A DNA stretch of 42,010 bases from a virus, in IMG/VR virus record IMGVR_UViG_3300013104_000013, positions 1 to 42,010 of that record; one strand, written 5' to 3'. Position 1 is the first letter of the stretch. Each line of letters begins with the position of its first letter. Position numbers and translations under genes: made by a program. The notes under the pieces were generated by a model. It ran no database searches. It was given only the letters and a program-made list of their open reading frames with translations, and had not been told where the DNA came from. Below, piece by piece: positions 24,593 to 31,681 of the stretch.

Positions 24593-25090
24593 TTACGACT
24601 TTACGTAATTAGGTTCATGCCTGTATGCTAATCGATTCATTTTAATTATCAATCTATGACAGTGACTTGTACCCCTTAAATAAGAATGTATTTGTCTTTT
24701 GTACCTCAAACAGTATTCTTTGTCAATAGCCGGGATGATAAGCCCTGAGTTTAGACCATTAGGGTAAATGGTATCCAAACCTTCAATGTGCTTTAATTCT
24801 TCTGAAAGTAGTTCATGCTTAGTCGATCCTGGCATGGATTTTAATAAATAGAATGTGAAATTGATCGGATGCAGGATTGAAAATAAAGGCCTATCATATC
24901 CGACTTCTCCACGTATATACTGCATAGCTCTAACGCGTATATTCATAGATGATCCCACATATAACAACCTCGTTGATTTGTCGTAAATCAAATACAAGCC
25001 CGGCCCTTCAGGTAAATGGCTGACAGATTTTTTATCCCGTTCCAAACATGCCCCGCTTGTGCCCATTTTATTTTTAGCTATTCTTCCCAT
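24593..25090 (-). CDS. GIY-YIG endonuclease
   Basis: The 165-aa protein contains GPGLYLIYDKSTRLLYVGSS (residues 29-48) and the following Arg (NIRVR), the GIY-YIG core. A Glu-rich helix (ELLSEELKHIEGL) offers the metal-binding glutamate. No separate DNA-binding domain is visible, but the C-terminus is Lys/Arg/His-rich. It may be a homing endonuclease, a host-DNA degrading enzyme or a repair nuclease. Confidence 0.8.
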   Translation of the reverse strand: MGRIAKNKMGTSGACLERDKKSVSHLPEGPGLYLIYDKSTRLLYVGSSMNIRVRAMQYIRGEVGYDRPLFSILHPINFTFYLLKSMPGSTKHELLSEELKHIEGLDTIYPNGLNSGLIIPAIDKEYCLRYKRQIHSYLRGTSHCHRLIIKMNRLAYRHEPNYVKS

Positions 25091-25114
25091 AGTTTACTTC
25101 TTTCAAAAGGTAGT

Positions 25115-25321
25115 TTAAGACCATACAAGCCAAACCACAATACCAATAACCACCACTATTGCTATTATCGCTGGCAAACACCCTCCCCATCCCTTTTCCT
25201 GGCTTACCAGCTCACCTCCTTGCTGTGATATTATCTGCATAGCCTCTGACTTGGTGTAGAGTTCAGTGGTAAGCCCTCCGTTTGAATGTCTTACACGGTA
25301 TAGTTTTTTGTTGAATTCCAT
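25115..25321 (-). CDS. Small C-tail-anchored membrane protein
   Basis: The 68-aa protein has a soluble N-terminal half and a single C-terminal membrane helix (LPAIIAIVVVIGIVVWLVW). The topology suggests a small inner-membrane factor. Early expression fits a host-takeover or exclusion role, but there is no direct evidence. Confidence 0.65.
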   Translation of the reverse strand: MEFNKKLYRVRHSNGGLTTELYTKSEAMQIISQQGGELVSQEKGWGGCLPAIIAIVVVIGIVVWLVWS

Positions 25322-25323
25322 TT

Positions 25324-25593
25324 TTACAATTCGTTTAAGTATTCCAGTTTTTTAATTCTCTCTTTAGCAGCGTCCACAAAAAAGCCAGTCTTTTTAATCC
25401 ATATGTAGTTTTTAAGTGCCAGTATTTCGTCTCTGACCTCATACGACATTGAAGCTGCCTTTCTCCTGTCAATTAAATCCAGTGTTTTAATCCTCTTTGC
25501 TACAACATAGTACGGAACACCTATAGCGCGTGCCATCTGGCTAACTTCCATCTTGTGGCGATTGTCGCTAATGAATTGGTCTAAAAGTGTCAT
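25324..25593 (-). CDS. Small helix-turn-helix protein
   Basis: The 89-aa protein reads M-E-V-S-Q-M-A-R-A-I-G-V-P-Y-Y-V-V-A-K-R-I, a classic HTH spacing, followed by basic helices (AAKERIKKLEYL). It is a likely DNA-binding factor. It overlaps the upstream Cys-rich gene by 4 bases. Confidence 0.65.
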   Translation of the reverse strand: MTLLDQFISDNRHKMEVSQMARAIGVPYYVVAKRIKTLDLIDRRKAASMSYEVRDEILALKNYIWIKKTGFFVDAAKERIKKLEYLNEL

Positions 25594-25850
25594 GGAATTT
25601 TTTCATACTTACCACATGCAGGGAAATTTACCCTATGATCAGTGGCTGGGCCATTGCTAGTCTTCCTCAGATCGCATTTATAATACCTGTTACCATAACT
25701 TTTGCAATACAAGTGGCTGCAATTTTTGCATTTTGCTCCTTCAGGGCCTTTTCCGTACACAGCAATGCATGGATTTATGGTAAATTTTCCACTTTTGTTT
25801 TTGCTGTTACGAGCCTTTAAAACTTCATCTTCTCCAAATAAATTATTCAT
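25590..25850 (-). CDS. Cys-rich zinc-binding phage protein
   Basis: The 86-aa protein has CKNCSHLYC, then YYKCDLRKTSNGPATDHR and FPACGKYEK, giving four or more Cys with a His. The block YYKCDLRK...G-P-x-x-D-H-R-x-x-x-P-A-C is recurrent in Bacteroidota phages. It probably binds zinc; the role is unknown. Confidence 0.75.
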   Translation of the reverse strand: MNNLFGEDEVLKARNSKNKSGKFTINPCIAVYGKGPEGAKCKNCSHLYCKSYGNRYYKCDLRKTSNGPATDHRVNFPACGKYEKIP

Positions 25851-25851
25851 A

Positions 25852-26043
25852 TTACAATAGGTTTAATTGGTTTTCTGGAACAACTTCTACCAAAGGGCTT
25901 AGTATTTTATCTATGGCCATATCGAAATCTTTTTCAAGTCTTTTTGATTCCGATGCGGCAATGCTTGAATTTGTCCTTTTATATTCCGCCTGGCTGAGTC
26001 TCATTTTTTTGCCTAAATCAGCTAATTCAATTATATTTTTCAT
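25852..26043 (-). CDS. Hypothetical small helical protein
   Basis: A 63-aa helical protein (M-K-N-I-I-E-L-A-D-L-G-K-K) that follows the helicase gene by 12 bases. It is one base from the next gene. No family recognised. Confidence 0.6.
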   Translation of the reverse strand: MKNIIELADLGKKMRLSQAEYKRTNSSIAASESKRLEKDFDMAIDKILSPLVEVVPENQLNLL

Positions 26044-26055
26044 CTTATATTCAAA

Positions 26056-27402
26056 TTATAAATCCATGAATTTCATTAGTGCCCCATTGAATCTTAGTGG
26101 CACAGTGTCGCATATTCCATTACGGTTCTTGCCAAATATTACTTCAACTATACCTGCGGTGCTTTCACCATACTCATCTTCGGTATACCCATAGTACTCA
26201 GGACGATAAAGGAACGCTACTTGGTCTGCGTCCTGCTCAATAGAGCCAGATTCACGCAGATCAGAGAGTAATGGCCGTTTGCCATTGATTCCAGGCCTTG
26301 ATTCCAGTGCCCTGCTCAGCTGGGAAAGGGCTATTACAGGAATGCCTAACTCCTTTGCTATGATTTTAAGCCCTCGGCTAATTGTCCCTATCTCCTGTTC
26401 CCTGTTACCTCGCTTATCCTTTGTGCCGGCCATGAGCTGCAGATAGTCTACAACCAACAAGCCTATGCCGTAACGCTCCTTCATTCTTATCGCCTTTGAT
26501 CTCATGGCAGTGATGCTTATACCCGGAGTGTCGTCTATGTAAATGTTTGAATCAACCAGAGGTCCGATCTTATTGTGGATCTGCATCCAGTCGTACTCTT
26601 CCAACCTGCGTTTTTTAATTTTGTCCTGGAACACACCGGACTCGCTGGATATCATCCTGTCCGTAAGCTGCTCCTGACTCATTTCAAGAGAAAAAATACC
26701 AACTGGAACCTTGTGCAATATTGCTGCAGCCTTTGCAGTTTCCAGGACAAAAGCCGTCTTGCCCATTGCAGGCCTGGCCGCAATAATTATTAGGTCTGTA
26801 TTTTGCCATCCGTTGGTTAGCCTGTTAAGCTCTGTAAATCCTGTCCCTACCCCTGTAAGTCCTTCTAAGCTTTGCTTCTGATACTCGTACAACCTGCCCT
26901 TTACAGCGTCAGAAATATGGATATCATTCCGTCCGTAGGTACTTTTAACCGAGTTGTAGACATCGCCCTGGTGTTTCTCCACGAGTTCAAAAACATCTGT
27001 GGTGTCATCGTAAGCGCTAGTTATTGTTTCCGAACAAACCCTTATCATTTCACGCTGTATGAACTTTTGTTCTATGATTTTGGCATGATCTACAATGTTG
27101 GCTGAATTGGCAACCCTACCCATAAGACCAGTGATAAAGAACGGGCCGCCAACCTCTTCTAAAGTTCCTTGGTATCGCAATTCTGCAACTACCGTCATCA
27201 TATCAATAGCGGATGATTTAGCAAACAAGGCACATATTGCCGCGTAAATTCTGCGGTGAGAAGGAACATAAAAACTATCCGGTTTCAGCAGATCAGACAC
27301 CCTTGCTAGTGCTGATGATTCCAAAAGAATGGCTCCTAAAACACATTCTTCCAGGTCTGGGGCCTGAGGTGGTAATTTTCCTATTTGATTACTATTTCTC
27401 AT
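26056..27402 (-). CDS. dnaB: Replicative DNA helicase, DnaB type
   Basis: The 448-aa protein has a DnaB N-terminal helical domain (residues ~12-115), Walker A ARPAMGKTAF (209-218), Walker B LLVVDYLQLM (315-324), SQLSR (360-364) and the arginine-finger region near RESGSIEQDADQV. It should unwind the phage fork with the DUF4373-like protein acting upstream as initiator or loader; the two genes overlap by 4 bases. Full length and intact. Confidence 0.95.
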   Translation of the reverse strand: MRNSNQIGKLPPQAPDLEECVLGAILLESSALARVSDLLKPDSFYVPSHRRIYAAICALFAKSSAIDMMTVVAELRYQGTLEEVGGPFFITGLMGRVANSANIVDHAKIIEQKFIQREMIRVCSETITSAYDDTTDVFELVEKHQGDVYNSVKSTYGRNDIHISDAVKGRLYEYQKQSLEGLTGVGTGFTELNRLTNGWQNTDLIIIAARPAMGKTAFVLETAKAAAILHKVPVGIFSLEMSQEQLTDRMISSESGVFQDKIKKRRLEEYDWMQIHNKIGPLVDSNIYIDDTPGISITAMRSKAIRMKERYGIGLLVVDYLQLMAGTKDKRGNREQEIGTISRGLKIIAKELGIPVIALSQLSRALESRPGINGKRPLLSDLRESGSIEQDADQVAFLYRPEYYGYTEDEYGESTAGIVEVIFGKNRNGICDTVPLRFNGALMKFMDL

Positions 27403-28103
27403 AATTTACTGTGGTCAATTGGTTTTTTACGTTGTGTGGGTACTTCTTCTGGTCTTTTGTTAACCCAGTTGATGAAGTGCGATCTCAAGTCCGGCACATC
27501 TTTCCACAGGACTTTTGATAATCCTTTTTGATCTTTTAGAAACTGGGGAACAAGCAATTCGAGAGCTTCTATTGTTTTCTTAGTTCTTCGGATGGCTAGT
27601 AAAGCAAATTCATCGTTAGAAAAACTTAATTCAACCTCTGCCATTGTGAGAGAAATAAAAGACGCCGGAGTTGTTACCGCCTTTACTACTTCTTCTCCTT
27701 TCTTTTCCTTTCCTTTCTTTTCCTTTATAGCATTGCTATCGGTATGCGAACGCATAGCGTTTGCACCTTCCCATCTTTTTTTTGCCGATTCTTTGGCTTT
27801 AAACGACTTTTCTGCTCTGTCGTCCAATCGCTGTTGTACAGATTTTGACGAAAAATTTTCACCATTAATTACGAACAGATCGAAGTCATTTATGATACTT
27901 TCTATCACATTTTTCTTAGTCTTTAAATCTGATGCAATAAGGTCGCAATCCATTGGCAATGCGTTCGCATTATTGTATAAGTCCTCTATAATTGCCCAGA
28001 ATATGCCATACCCCAAATACCCATGTTTTGCAATCACTTTGCGTATTTTCATGTCCGTGCGGGCATTATAATCGTGCTGAAAATAGTAGGTATCCTTTGA
28101 CAT
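27399..28103 (-). CDS. Replication initiator/loader, DUF4373-like
   Basis: The 234-aa protein begins MSKDTYYFQHDYNARTD, with KIRKVIAKHGYLGYGIFWAIIEDLY, the pattern of Lin1244-type (DUF4373) domains in phage replication proteins. A linker rich in K, E and G (KEKKGKEKKGEE, from about residue 129) joins it to a DnaD-like C-terminal part. It is expected to bind the origin and hand DnaB to DNA. The linker is encoded by a purine repeat (27694-27724) that could slip. Confidence 0.8.
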   Translation of the reverse strand: MSKDTYYFQHDYNARTDMKIRKVIAKHGYLGYGIFWAIIEDLYNNANALPMDCDLIASDLKTKKNVIESIINDFDLFVINGENFSSKSVQQRLDDRAEKSFKAKESAKKRWEGANAMRSHTDSNAIKEKKGKEKKGEEVVKAVTTPASFISLTMAEVELSFSNDEFALLAIRRTKKTIEALELLVPQFLKDQKGLSKVLWKDVPDLRSHFINWVNKRPEEVPTQRKKPIDHSKL

Positions 28104-28113
28104 TATATTTATG

Positions 28114-28494
28114 TTAATGAGTTTGAGAATTGATATGCTCCATTTCAGCTTTCATGAAGCTTAGGATTGATCTAAGCGCATCTAACCGGTGCGATAGGCT
28201 TCTGGTCAATCGTTCGGATAAAGTGTGGTAGTAAGTCTCCTTTTTGGCCTTACCAAAGAATACATACTTCTTATCCGTGGCTGACATTGCAGAATATTGC
28301 TGATCAAGTGCCAGTTCCATAAGCTTTTGATCTTTGGTTGCCTCTGCAAGGGCCATACAGTGAGAAGCGGTGCTTTGCAGTGCGGACAACTCGTTAAGCT
28401 TACCTACAACCTCGTCTCCGTTTGTTTGGTCTATATCCTGGCTTATTGCATTACCGATCTGATCGGTCAACTGCTTTAGTAGTTCTAAGCTCAT
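28114..28494 (-). CDS. Hypothetical helical protein
   Basis: A 126-aa helical protein with a basic C-terminal half (SERLTRSLSHRLDALRSILSFM). It overlaps the next gene upstream by one base. It accompanies the recombination cluster, so a role in recombination or replication is plausible. No motif recognised. Confidence 0.65.
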   Translation of the reverse strand: MSLELLKQLTDQIGNAISQDIDQTNGDEVVGKLNELSALQSTASHCMALAEATKDQKLMELALDQQYSAMSATDKKYVFFGKAKKETYYHTLSERLTRSLSHRLDALRSILSFMKAEMEHINSQTH

Positions 28495-29003
28495 TACTTG
28501 ATGGATATTGTTAGACCTAATTTTCCACTTCTCACAGGCGGATTTACTGTGTAAGTTTCTCCGCTGTTTGTATCAACCATTTCAGTAGGCTTAACTATTT
28601 TCTTAAGTAATTCCTCTCTGGCTTTCAACTCTTTGGTAAGTTCGTCATGCCTGGCTTTCAACTCTTCATATTCCACATCACCACATGAAGAGAAATCATA
28701 TTTAACACCAGACTCGCGTTGTGCTACCTCTGTATTATGAATTGAGTATACCTCACCTTTTGCAAGTCGCTGCTTGTCCTCTGCAATTGGACGGATTGAC
28801 TTTTCAAGTGCAGTAAAGAGTTCCTGGCCCTTCTTCGCGTAAACCAATGCTTTTATCGGATCAAAGAAACCCTCTGTTACTGATAGCGTTGCCATACGTA
28901 CAGTTTCTGATATATATTGCTTGTTTAAATCAATGAGATTAACAAGATTGAAGTTTAGTCCTTCTGGAACTATATTGCTGGTTACTGATAATTGATTTTC
29001 CAT
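28494..29003 (-). CDS. Hypothetical recombination-cluster protein
   Basis: The 169-aa protein is helical with a coiled coil in the second half (YEELKARHDELTKELKAREELLKK) and a short beta end (TYTVNPPVRSGKLGL). It sits between the ERF gene and the replication genes with one-base overlaps on both sides. It may partner ERF; I do not recognise the family. Confidence 0.65.
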   Translation of the reverse strand: MENQLSVTSNIVPEGLNFNLVNLIDLNKQYISETVRMATLSVTEGFFDPIKALVYAKKGQELFTALEKSIRPIAEDKQRLAKGEVYSIHNTEVAQRESGVKYDFSSCGDVEYEELKARHDELTKELKAREELLKKIVKPTEMVDTNSGETYTVNPPVRSGKLGLTISIK

Positions 29004-29551
29004 TATGCTGCTTTTAATTTATCTGCCCACTCTTTTTTAATTCTGAATGCTTTGGTAGTCTTATTTAGAACCTCTTTGTCTCCTGCCTTTATCTTTTCCA
29101 TAGCTTGGTTGAACATTTTCTCTGTTAGCCAAGGCCTGTTGTCCTGACCTTGCTGCTTTTGATTTTCTGTTTTACCAGATGCTTTATTAGCGTCATCATC
29201 TTCAGCCTGAATGCCTAGTTGAGACTGTAAAGCGTATCTTCTGTAGAATGTTATACAGCTACCCACCTTCTGAGGGTCGTTTAACTCAGGCAGCTTTAAA
29301 GAGCTTTCGTTGATCTCACCAGTGTCAAGGTCAATAATCTGTGATACAACATGTCCATCGATGATCGGTTGTAAAAGCAAAAGATCGTTTAACACAAGTG
29401 ATTCTTCTACATGATCCAACAAAAGGTTGATGTCAAAGTAATGGGAATTGTAGTAAGGGTTAGTTAGTGTTTTCCTTATCTTACCAAGTTCAAATTTTAC
29501 TTTAGCAAGCTTTTTGTTTAAGGCTAACTTTTGATTTATAACAGCTTCCAT
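29003..29551 (-). CDS. erf: ERF-family single-strand annealing protein
   Basis: The 182-aa protein shows the ERF signatures NPYYNSHYFDINLLLDHVEE (31-50) and YRRYALQSQLGIQAEDDDAN (103-122). ERF proteins anneal complementary single strands in phage recombination and DNA end circularisation. The C-terminal third carries a Q/K-rich linker followed by a helical end. Confidence 0.9.
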   Translation of the reverse strand: MEAVINQKLALNKKLAKVKFELGKIRKTLTNPYYNSHYFDINLLLDHVEESLVLNDLLLLQPIIDGHVVSQIIDLDTGEINESSLKLPELNDPQKVGSCITFYRRYALQSQLGIQAEDDDANKASGKTENQKQQGQDNRPWLTEKMFNQAMEKIKAGDKEVLNKTTKAFRIKKEWADKLKAA

Positions 29552-29555
29552 TTTG

Positions 29556-29693
29556 TTAAAGATTAATTGTGATTATTGTTAAAATGATTAATACTGCTGT
29601 AGCAATACCCGCAATCTTCAATACCTTGAAGAAGTCTTTTCGCTCTACATCTGATGTAGGCACCTGGAATTCTATTTCTTCAAATATTTTCAT
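29556..29693 (-). CDS. 45-aa single-pass membrane protein
   Basis: The frame M-K-I-F-E-E-I-E-F-Q ends with a hydrophobic run (IAGIATAVLIILTIITINL). Its ATG overlaps the stop of the next upstream small gene (ATGA at 29690-29693), which supports coupled translation. Function unknown. Confidence 0.6.
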   Translation of the reverse strand: MKIFEEIEFQVPTSDVERKDFFKVLKIAGIATAVLIILTIITINL

Positions 29694-29869
29694 CGTCTGT
29701 CGGCATTAAGTTCCTGAATCGTAACTACGTGCGGCTTATCAAAACACATCTTGAATGCTACTATTATAAATAGTAATGCTAACATCAATGCGAAAATCTG
29801 AACAACGGGAACTGGTTTAACCTCCTGGTTTTTATAGTCCATTTTAGTGATGTATTTTGGAGCTTTCAT
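29690..29869 (-). CDS. 59-aa single-pass membrane protein
   Basis: The frame M-K-A-P-K-Y-I-T-K-M has a membrane helix in the middle (VVQIFALMLALLFIIVAF) and a short charged C-terminus. It overlaps both neighbours by 4 bases. Together with the 45-aa gene it forms a pair of tiny membrane proteins expressed early. Confidence 0.65.
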   Translation of the reverse strand: MKAPKYITKMDYKNQEVKPVPVVQIFALMLALLFIIVAFKMCFDKPHVVTIQELNADRR

Positions 29870-30060
29870 CTCATTTCCTCCACATCGAAAACTGGAACAG
29901 CTCCACCATTGAGTACAGATAAAGCATTTTTGTTTTCTTCAATCCTGGCGTACTCTATTGCAAGAGCAGCACCGTTATCAATAGACATTTCTTTTACATC
30001 TTTTTGAAGTTGCGCTATCCTTAGTACAAGAAATTCACGCGTTTTATTTGCCATATTCAT
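29866..30060 (-). CDS. Hypothetical 64-aa protein
   Basis: A helical protein (TREFLVLRIAQLQKDVKEM) whose start overlaps the previous stop (TAATG). It ends with ATGA overlapping the next gene. No family recognised. Confidence 0.6.
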   Translation of the reverse strand: MNMANKTREFLVLRIAQLQKDVKEMSIDNGAALAIEYARIEENKNALSVLNGGAVPVFDVEEMR

Positions 30061-30233
30061 TATGCTGCCAGATTAAATTGTTGACGTATGTTCATTAACT
30101 CTATCTTTCCTGCGATGCACCGGGCCACCATAGCCATATTTTCATCGTAGTTTTTAGGATTGTTGTCCTCCATGGCAAGTCGCTCCGCCAAATCCAGCAT
30201 TTCAATCCTTTGGTTTATCAGTTCAATATTCAT
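30060..30233 (-). CDS. 57-aa hypothetical protein
   Basis: The frame M-N-I-E-L-I-N-Q-R-I ends in a TAA overlapping the next start. It is helical (RIEMLDLAERLAMED) and similar in character to the following gene. It is shorter than 60 codons, but the overlaps make it likely real. Confidence 0.6.
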   Translation of the reverse strand: MNIELINQRIEMLDLAERLAMEDNNPKNYDENMAMVARCIAGKIELMNIRQQFNLAA

Positions 30234-30235
30234 GG

Positions 30236-30349
30236 CTATTTAAGTTTATAGGTTAAATGAAGAATTCTAATAGAGTCCGCAGTTGACAAACCATATTTGT
30301 TATGGTGAGCGCGTGAATTAATAATCTTGTGGATTGCCATATTTTTCAT
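30236..30349 (-). CDS. 37-aa peptide gene (tentative)
   Basis: The frame M-K-N-M-A-I-H-K-I-I runs to TAG at 30236-30238, two bases before the next ATG. It fills part of a 190-base gap between small genes. The peptide is basic with several His. Support comes from spacing only. Confidence 0.4.
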   Translation of the reverse strand: MKNMAIHKIINSRAHHNKYGLSTADSIRILHLTYKLK

Positions 30350-30392
30350 AGCTTTGCTTTGTTAAAAGATTAATTGATTATTCGATTAATTG

Positions 30393-30425
30393 AAGCCGGA
30401 TGTTAAGCCCATTCGGCTTTTTATT
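30393..30425 (+). terminator. Terminator-like hairpin facing the plus strand
   Basis: The stem AAGCCGGATG (30393-30402) pairs with CATTCGGCTT (30410-30419), with one G-T pair, and is followed by TTTATTTATT on the plus strand. No plus-strand gene precedes it, and on the minus strand it lacks a T-run. It overlaps the stop of the 98-aa gene. Two direct copies of GATTAATTGA (30368-30377, 30384-30393) lie beside it. Confidence 0.5.
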
Positions 30426-30717
30426 TATTAGTTCTTACTAATTCGTATGCTGGTCTGTTATCTGATTTAGCTATAGCCTCAATCTGGGCTCTGTCAATCC
30501 TCCATTTTGATGATGAAGCCCCAACATCTTTATGAACTTCAAGCACTCCATCCCTAATCCATTTATCAACCTTACCCCTTTTGTACATTCGGTAAGCCTG
30601 AGACTTGCTTATAGTTGCACCCAGCAAACCAGCCTTAGTTAAGGCTATATTAGCCCCTATTTCAGCTGCATCTGCAAGCATAGATTGAAGGATACTTTTT
30701 GGTAGGGTGATTTCCAT
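30421..30717 (-). CDS. Putative DNA-binding protein (HTH-like)
   Basis: The 98-aa protein contains ISKSQAYRMYKRGKVDKWIRDGVL, which resembles the winged helix of MerR/excisionase-type proteins, then SSKWRIDRAQIEAIAK, a typical wing and closing helix. An excisionase or a helper of early regulation is possible. It begins 3 bases after the upstream stop. Confidence 0.65.
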   Translation of the reverse strand: MEITLPKSILQSMLADAAEIGANIALTKAGLLGATISKSQAYRMYKRGKVDKWIRDGVLEVHKDVGASSSKWRIDRAQIEAIAKSDNRPAYELVRTNK

Positions 30718-30719
30718 AG

Positions 30720-30950
30720 CTATGCTTTTCTGTGAACCAAAAAGAATCCCGGCTCTGATTTCATATCAGTTTTGAATGTCCTACCTGGATATTTCAATTT
30801 CATTTCCCGGCTTAGAAGCGGCGCAATAGCAGGTCTATCCTCTGGCAATGCTCTCAAAGGCTCTCCATTCGCTTCCAGTTTGCCAAGTTCCTCAACCCAA
30901 CTGAATTTCTTTTTTGGAGGCCTAACAACCTTAAGTTTTGCTGTTTTCAT
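30720..30950 (-). CDS. Hypothetical basic protein
   Basis: A 76-aa basic protein (M-K-T-A-K-L-K-V-V-R-P-P-K-K-K) with a C-terminal end FKTDMKSEPGFFLVHRKA. It overlaps the LuxR-tailed gene by one base. No family recognised. Confidence 0.6.
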   Translation of the reverse strand: MKTAKLKVVRPPKKKFSWVEELGKLEANGEPLRALPEDRPAIAPLLSREMKLKYPGRTFKTDMKSEPGFFLVHRKA

Positions 30951-31516
30951 TATATTATACCTTTAATTGTTGCCCAATGAACCATTTCGCTTTTACCAGA
31001 AAGCCCTGTTATATCTTGAATCGTCTGATTATGTTTTTTAACTGTTTCTACAGAAATGAATAGTTTGTCAGCAATTCGCTTATTATCTAATCGCGACAGC
31101 TTAAATACTCGTGTTTGCGCTGCACTTAGCATAATTCCGTTTACCATGATGTTTCCGCACGCCTTACCTTCTTGGGAACACTGCCCTCTAAAAGGGCAAG
31201 GAACATACTCCGGCTCGGATAGATTGCCTTTTGCATCAATGTCTGGCTCATGATTAATTGCCCCGTAATTACACATAGTAAATTTTTCAAGTTTCAATTC
31301 AGGGTCATTGCCCACCAGGGCTTCAATTGCTTTTTCCTTTGCCGGCTGCGACTTCATGGCCCGGAAAAGAATATTTTTAATCGAATTAGAAACCATTGAA
31401 AAATCAACAGGCCGTCCGCCAGACAGACTCATCAATTTCAAAGAGCCACTATCAAGTACAGTAAAGAACTCTGTTGAGTTGTCAAGTAATCCAGCAGGTA
31501 TTCTGTTTGTTGTCAT
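30950..31516 (-). CDS. Early regulator with Cys cluster and LuxR-type HTH
   Basis: This first gene of the early operon encodes 188 aa. Residues 131-185 (LSAAQTRVFKLSRLDNKRIA, then SVETVKKHNQ) form a LuxR/GerE-type HTH. Four Cys (82, 107, 113, 120; e.g. CPFRGQCSQEGKAC) could bind zinc or an iron-sulfur cluster. Proteins of this layout are common as the first early gene of Bacteroidota temperate phages. It is a candidate activator of later transcription; the target is not shown by sequence. Confidence 0.75.
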   Translation of the reverse strand: MTTNRIPAGLLDNSTEFFTVLDSGSLKLMSLSGGRPVDFSMVSNSIKNILFRAMKSQPAKEKAIEALVGNDPELKLEKFTMCNYGAINHEPDIDAKGNLSEPEYVPCPFRGQCSQEGKACGNIMVNGIMLSAAQTRVFKLSRLDNKRIADKLFISVETVKKHNQTIQDITGLSGKSEMVHWATIKGII

Positions 31517-31578
31517 TTTACTACTTATTGGTTATTGAACTATGATTAGTTATATTTACTTTTGTTGTGTTGACAATA

Positions 31579-31630
31579 CAAATATAGATGACATTTGTCA
31601 ACTAAACAAATATATAGATGTCAAATGTCA
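31579..31630. promoter_or_regulatory. Early promoters and two repressor operators
   Basis: The minus-strand promoter reads TTTG (31607-31610), 20 bases, TATATTTG (31579-31586), about 63 bases before the early ATG (31516). Operator 1, TGACATTTGTCA (31589-31600), lies in the spacer between the two elements. Operator 2, TGACATTTGACA on the minus strand (31619-31630), is 30 bases upstream and next to a second TATATTTG (31607-31614). A bound repressor would block the early promoter. The plus-strand promoter for the repressor gene is not clear. Confidence 0.75.
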
Positions 31631-31681
31631 CTATAATTACATAACTATTTGATAATCAGTGCAAAAAATATTAATTTACAG

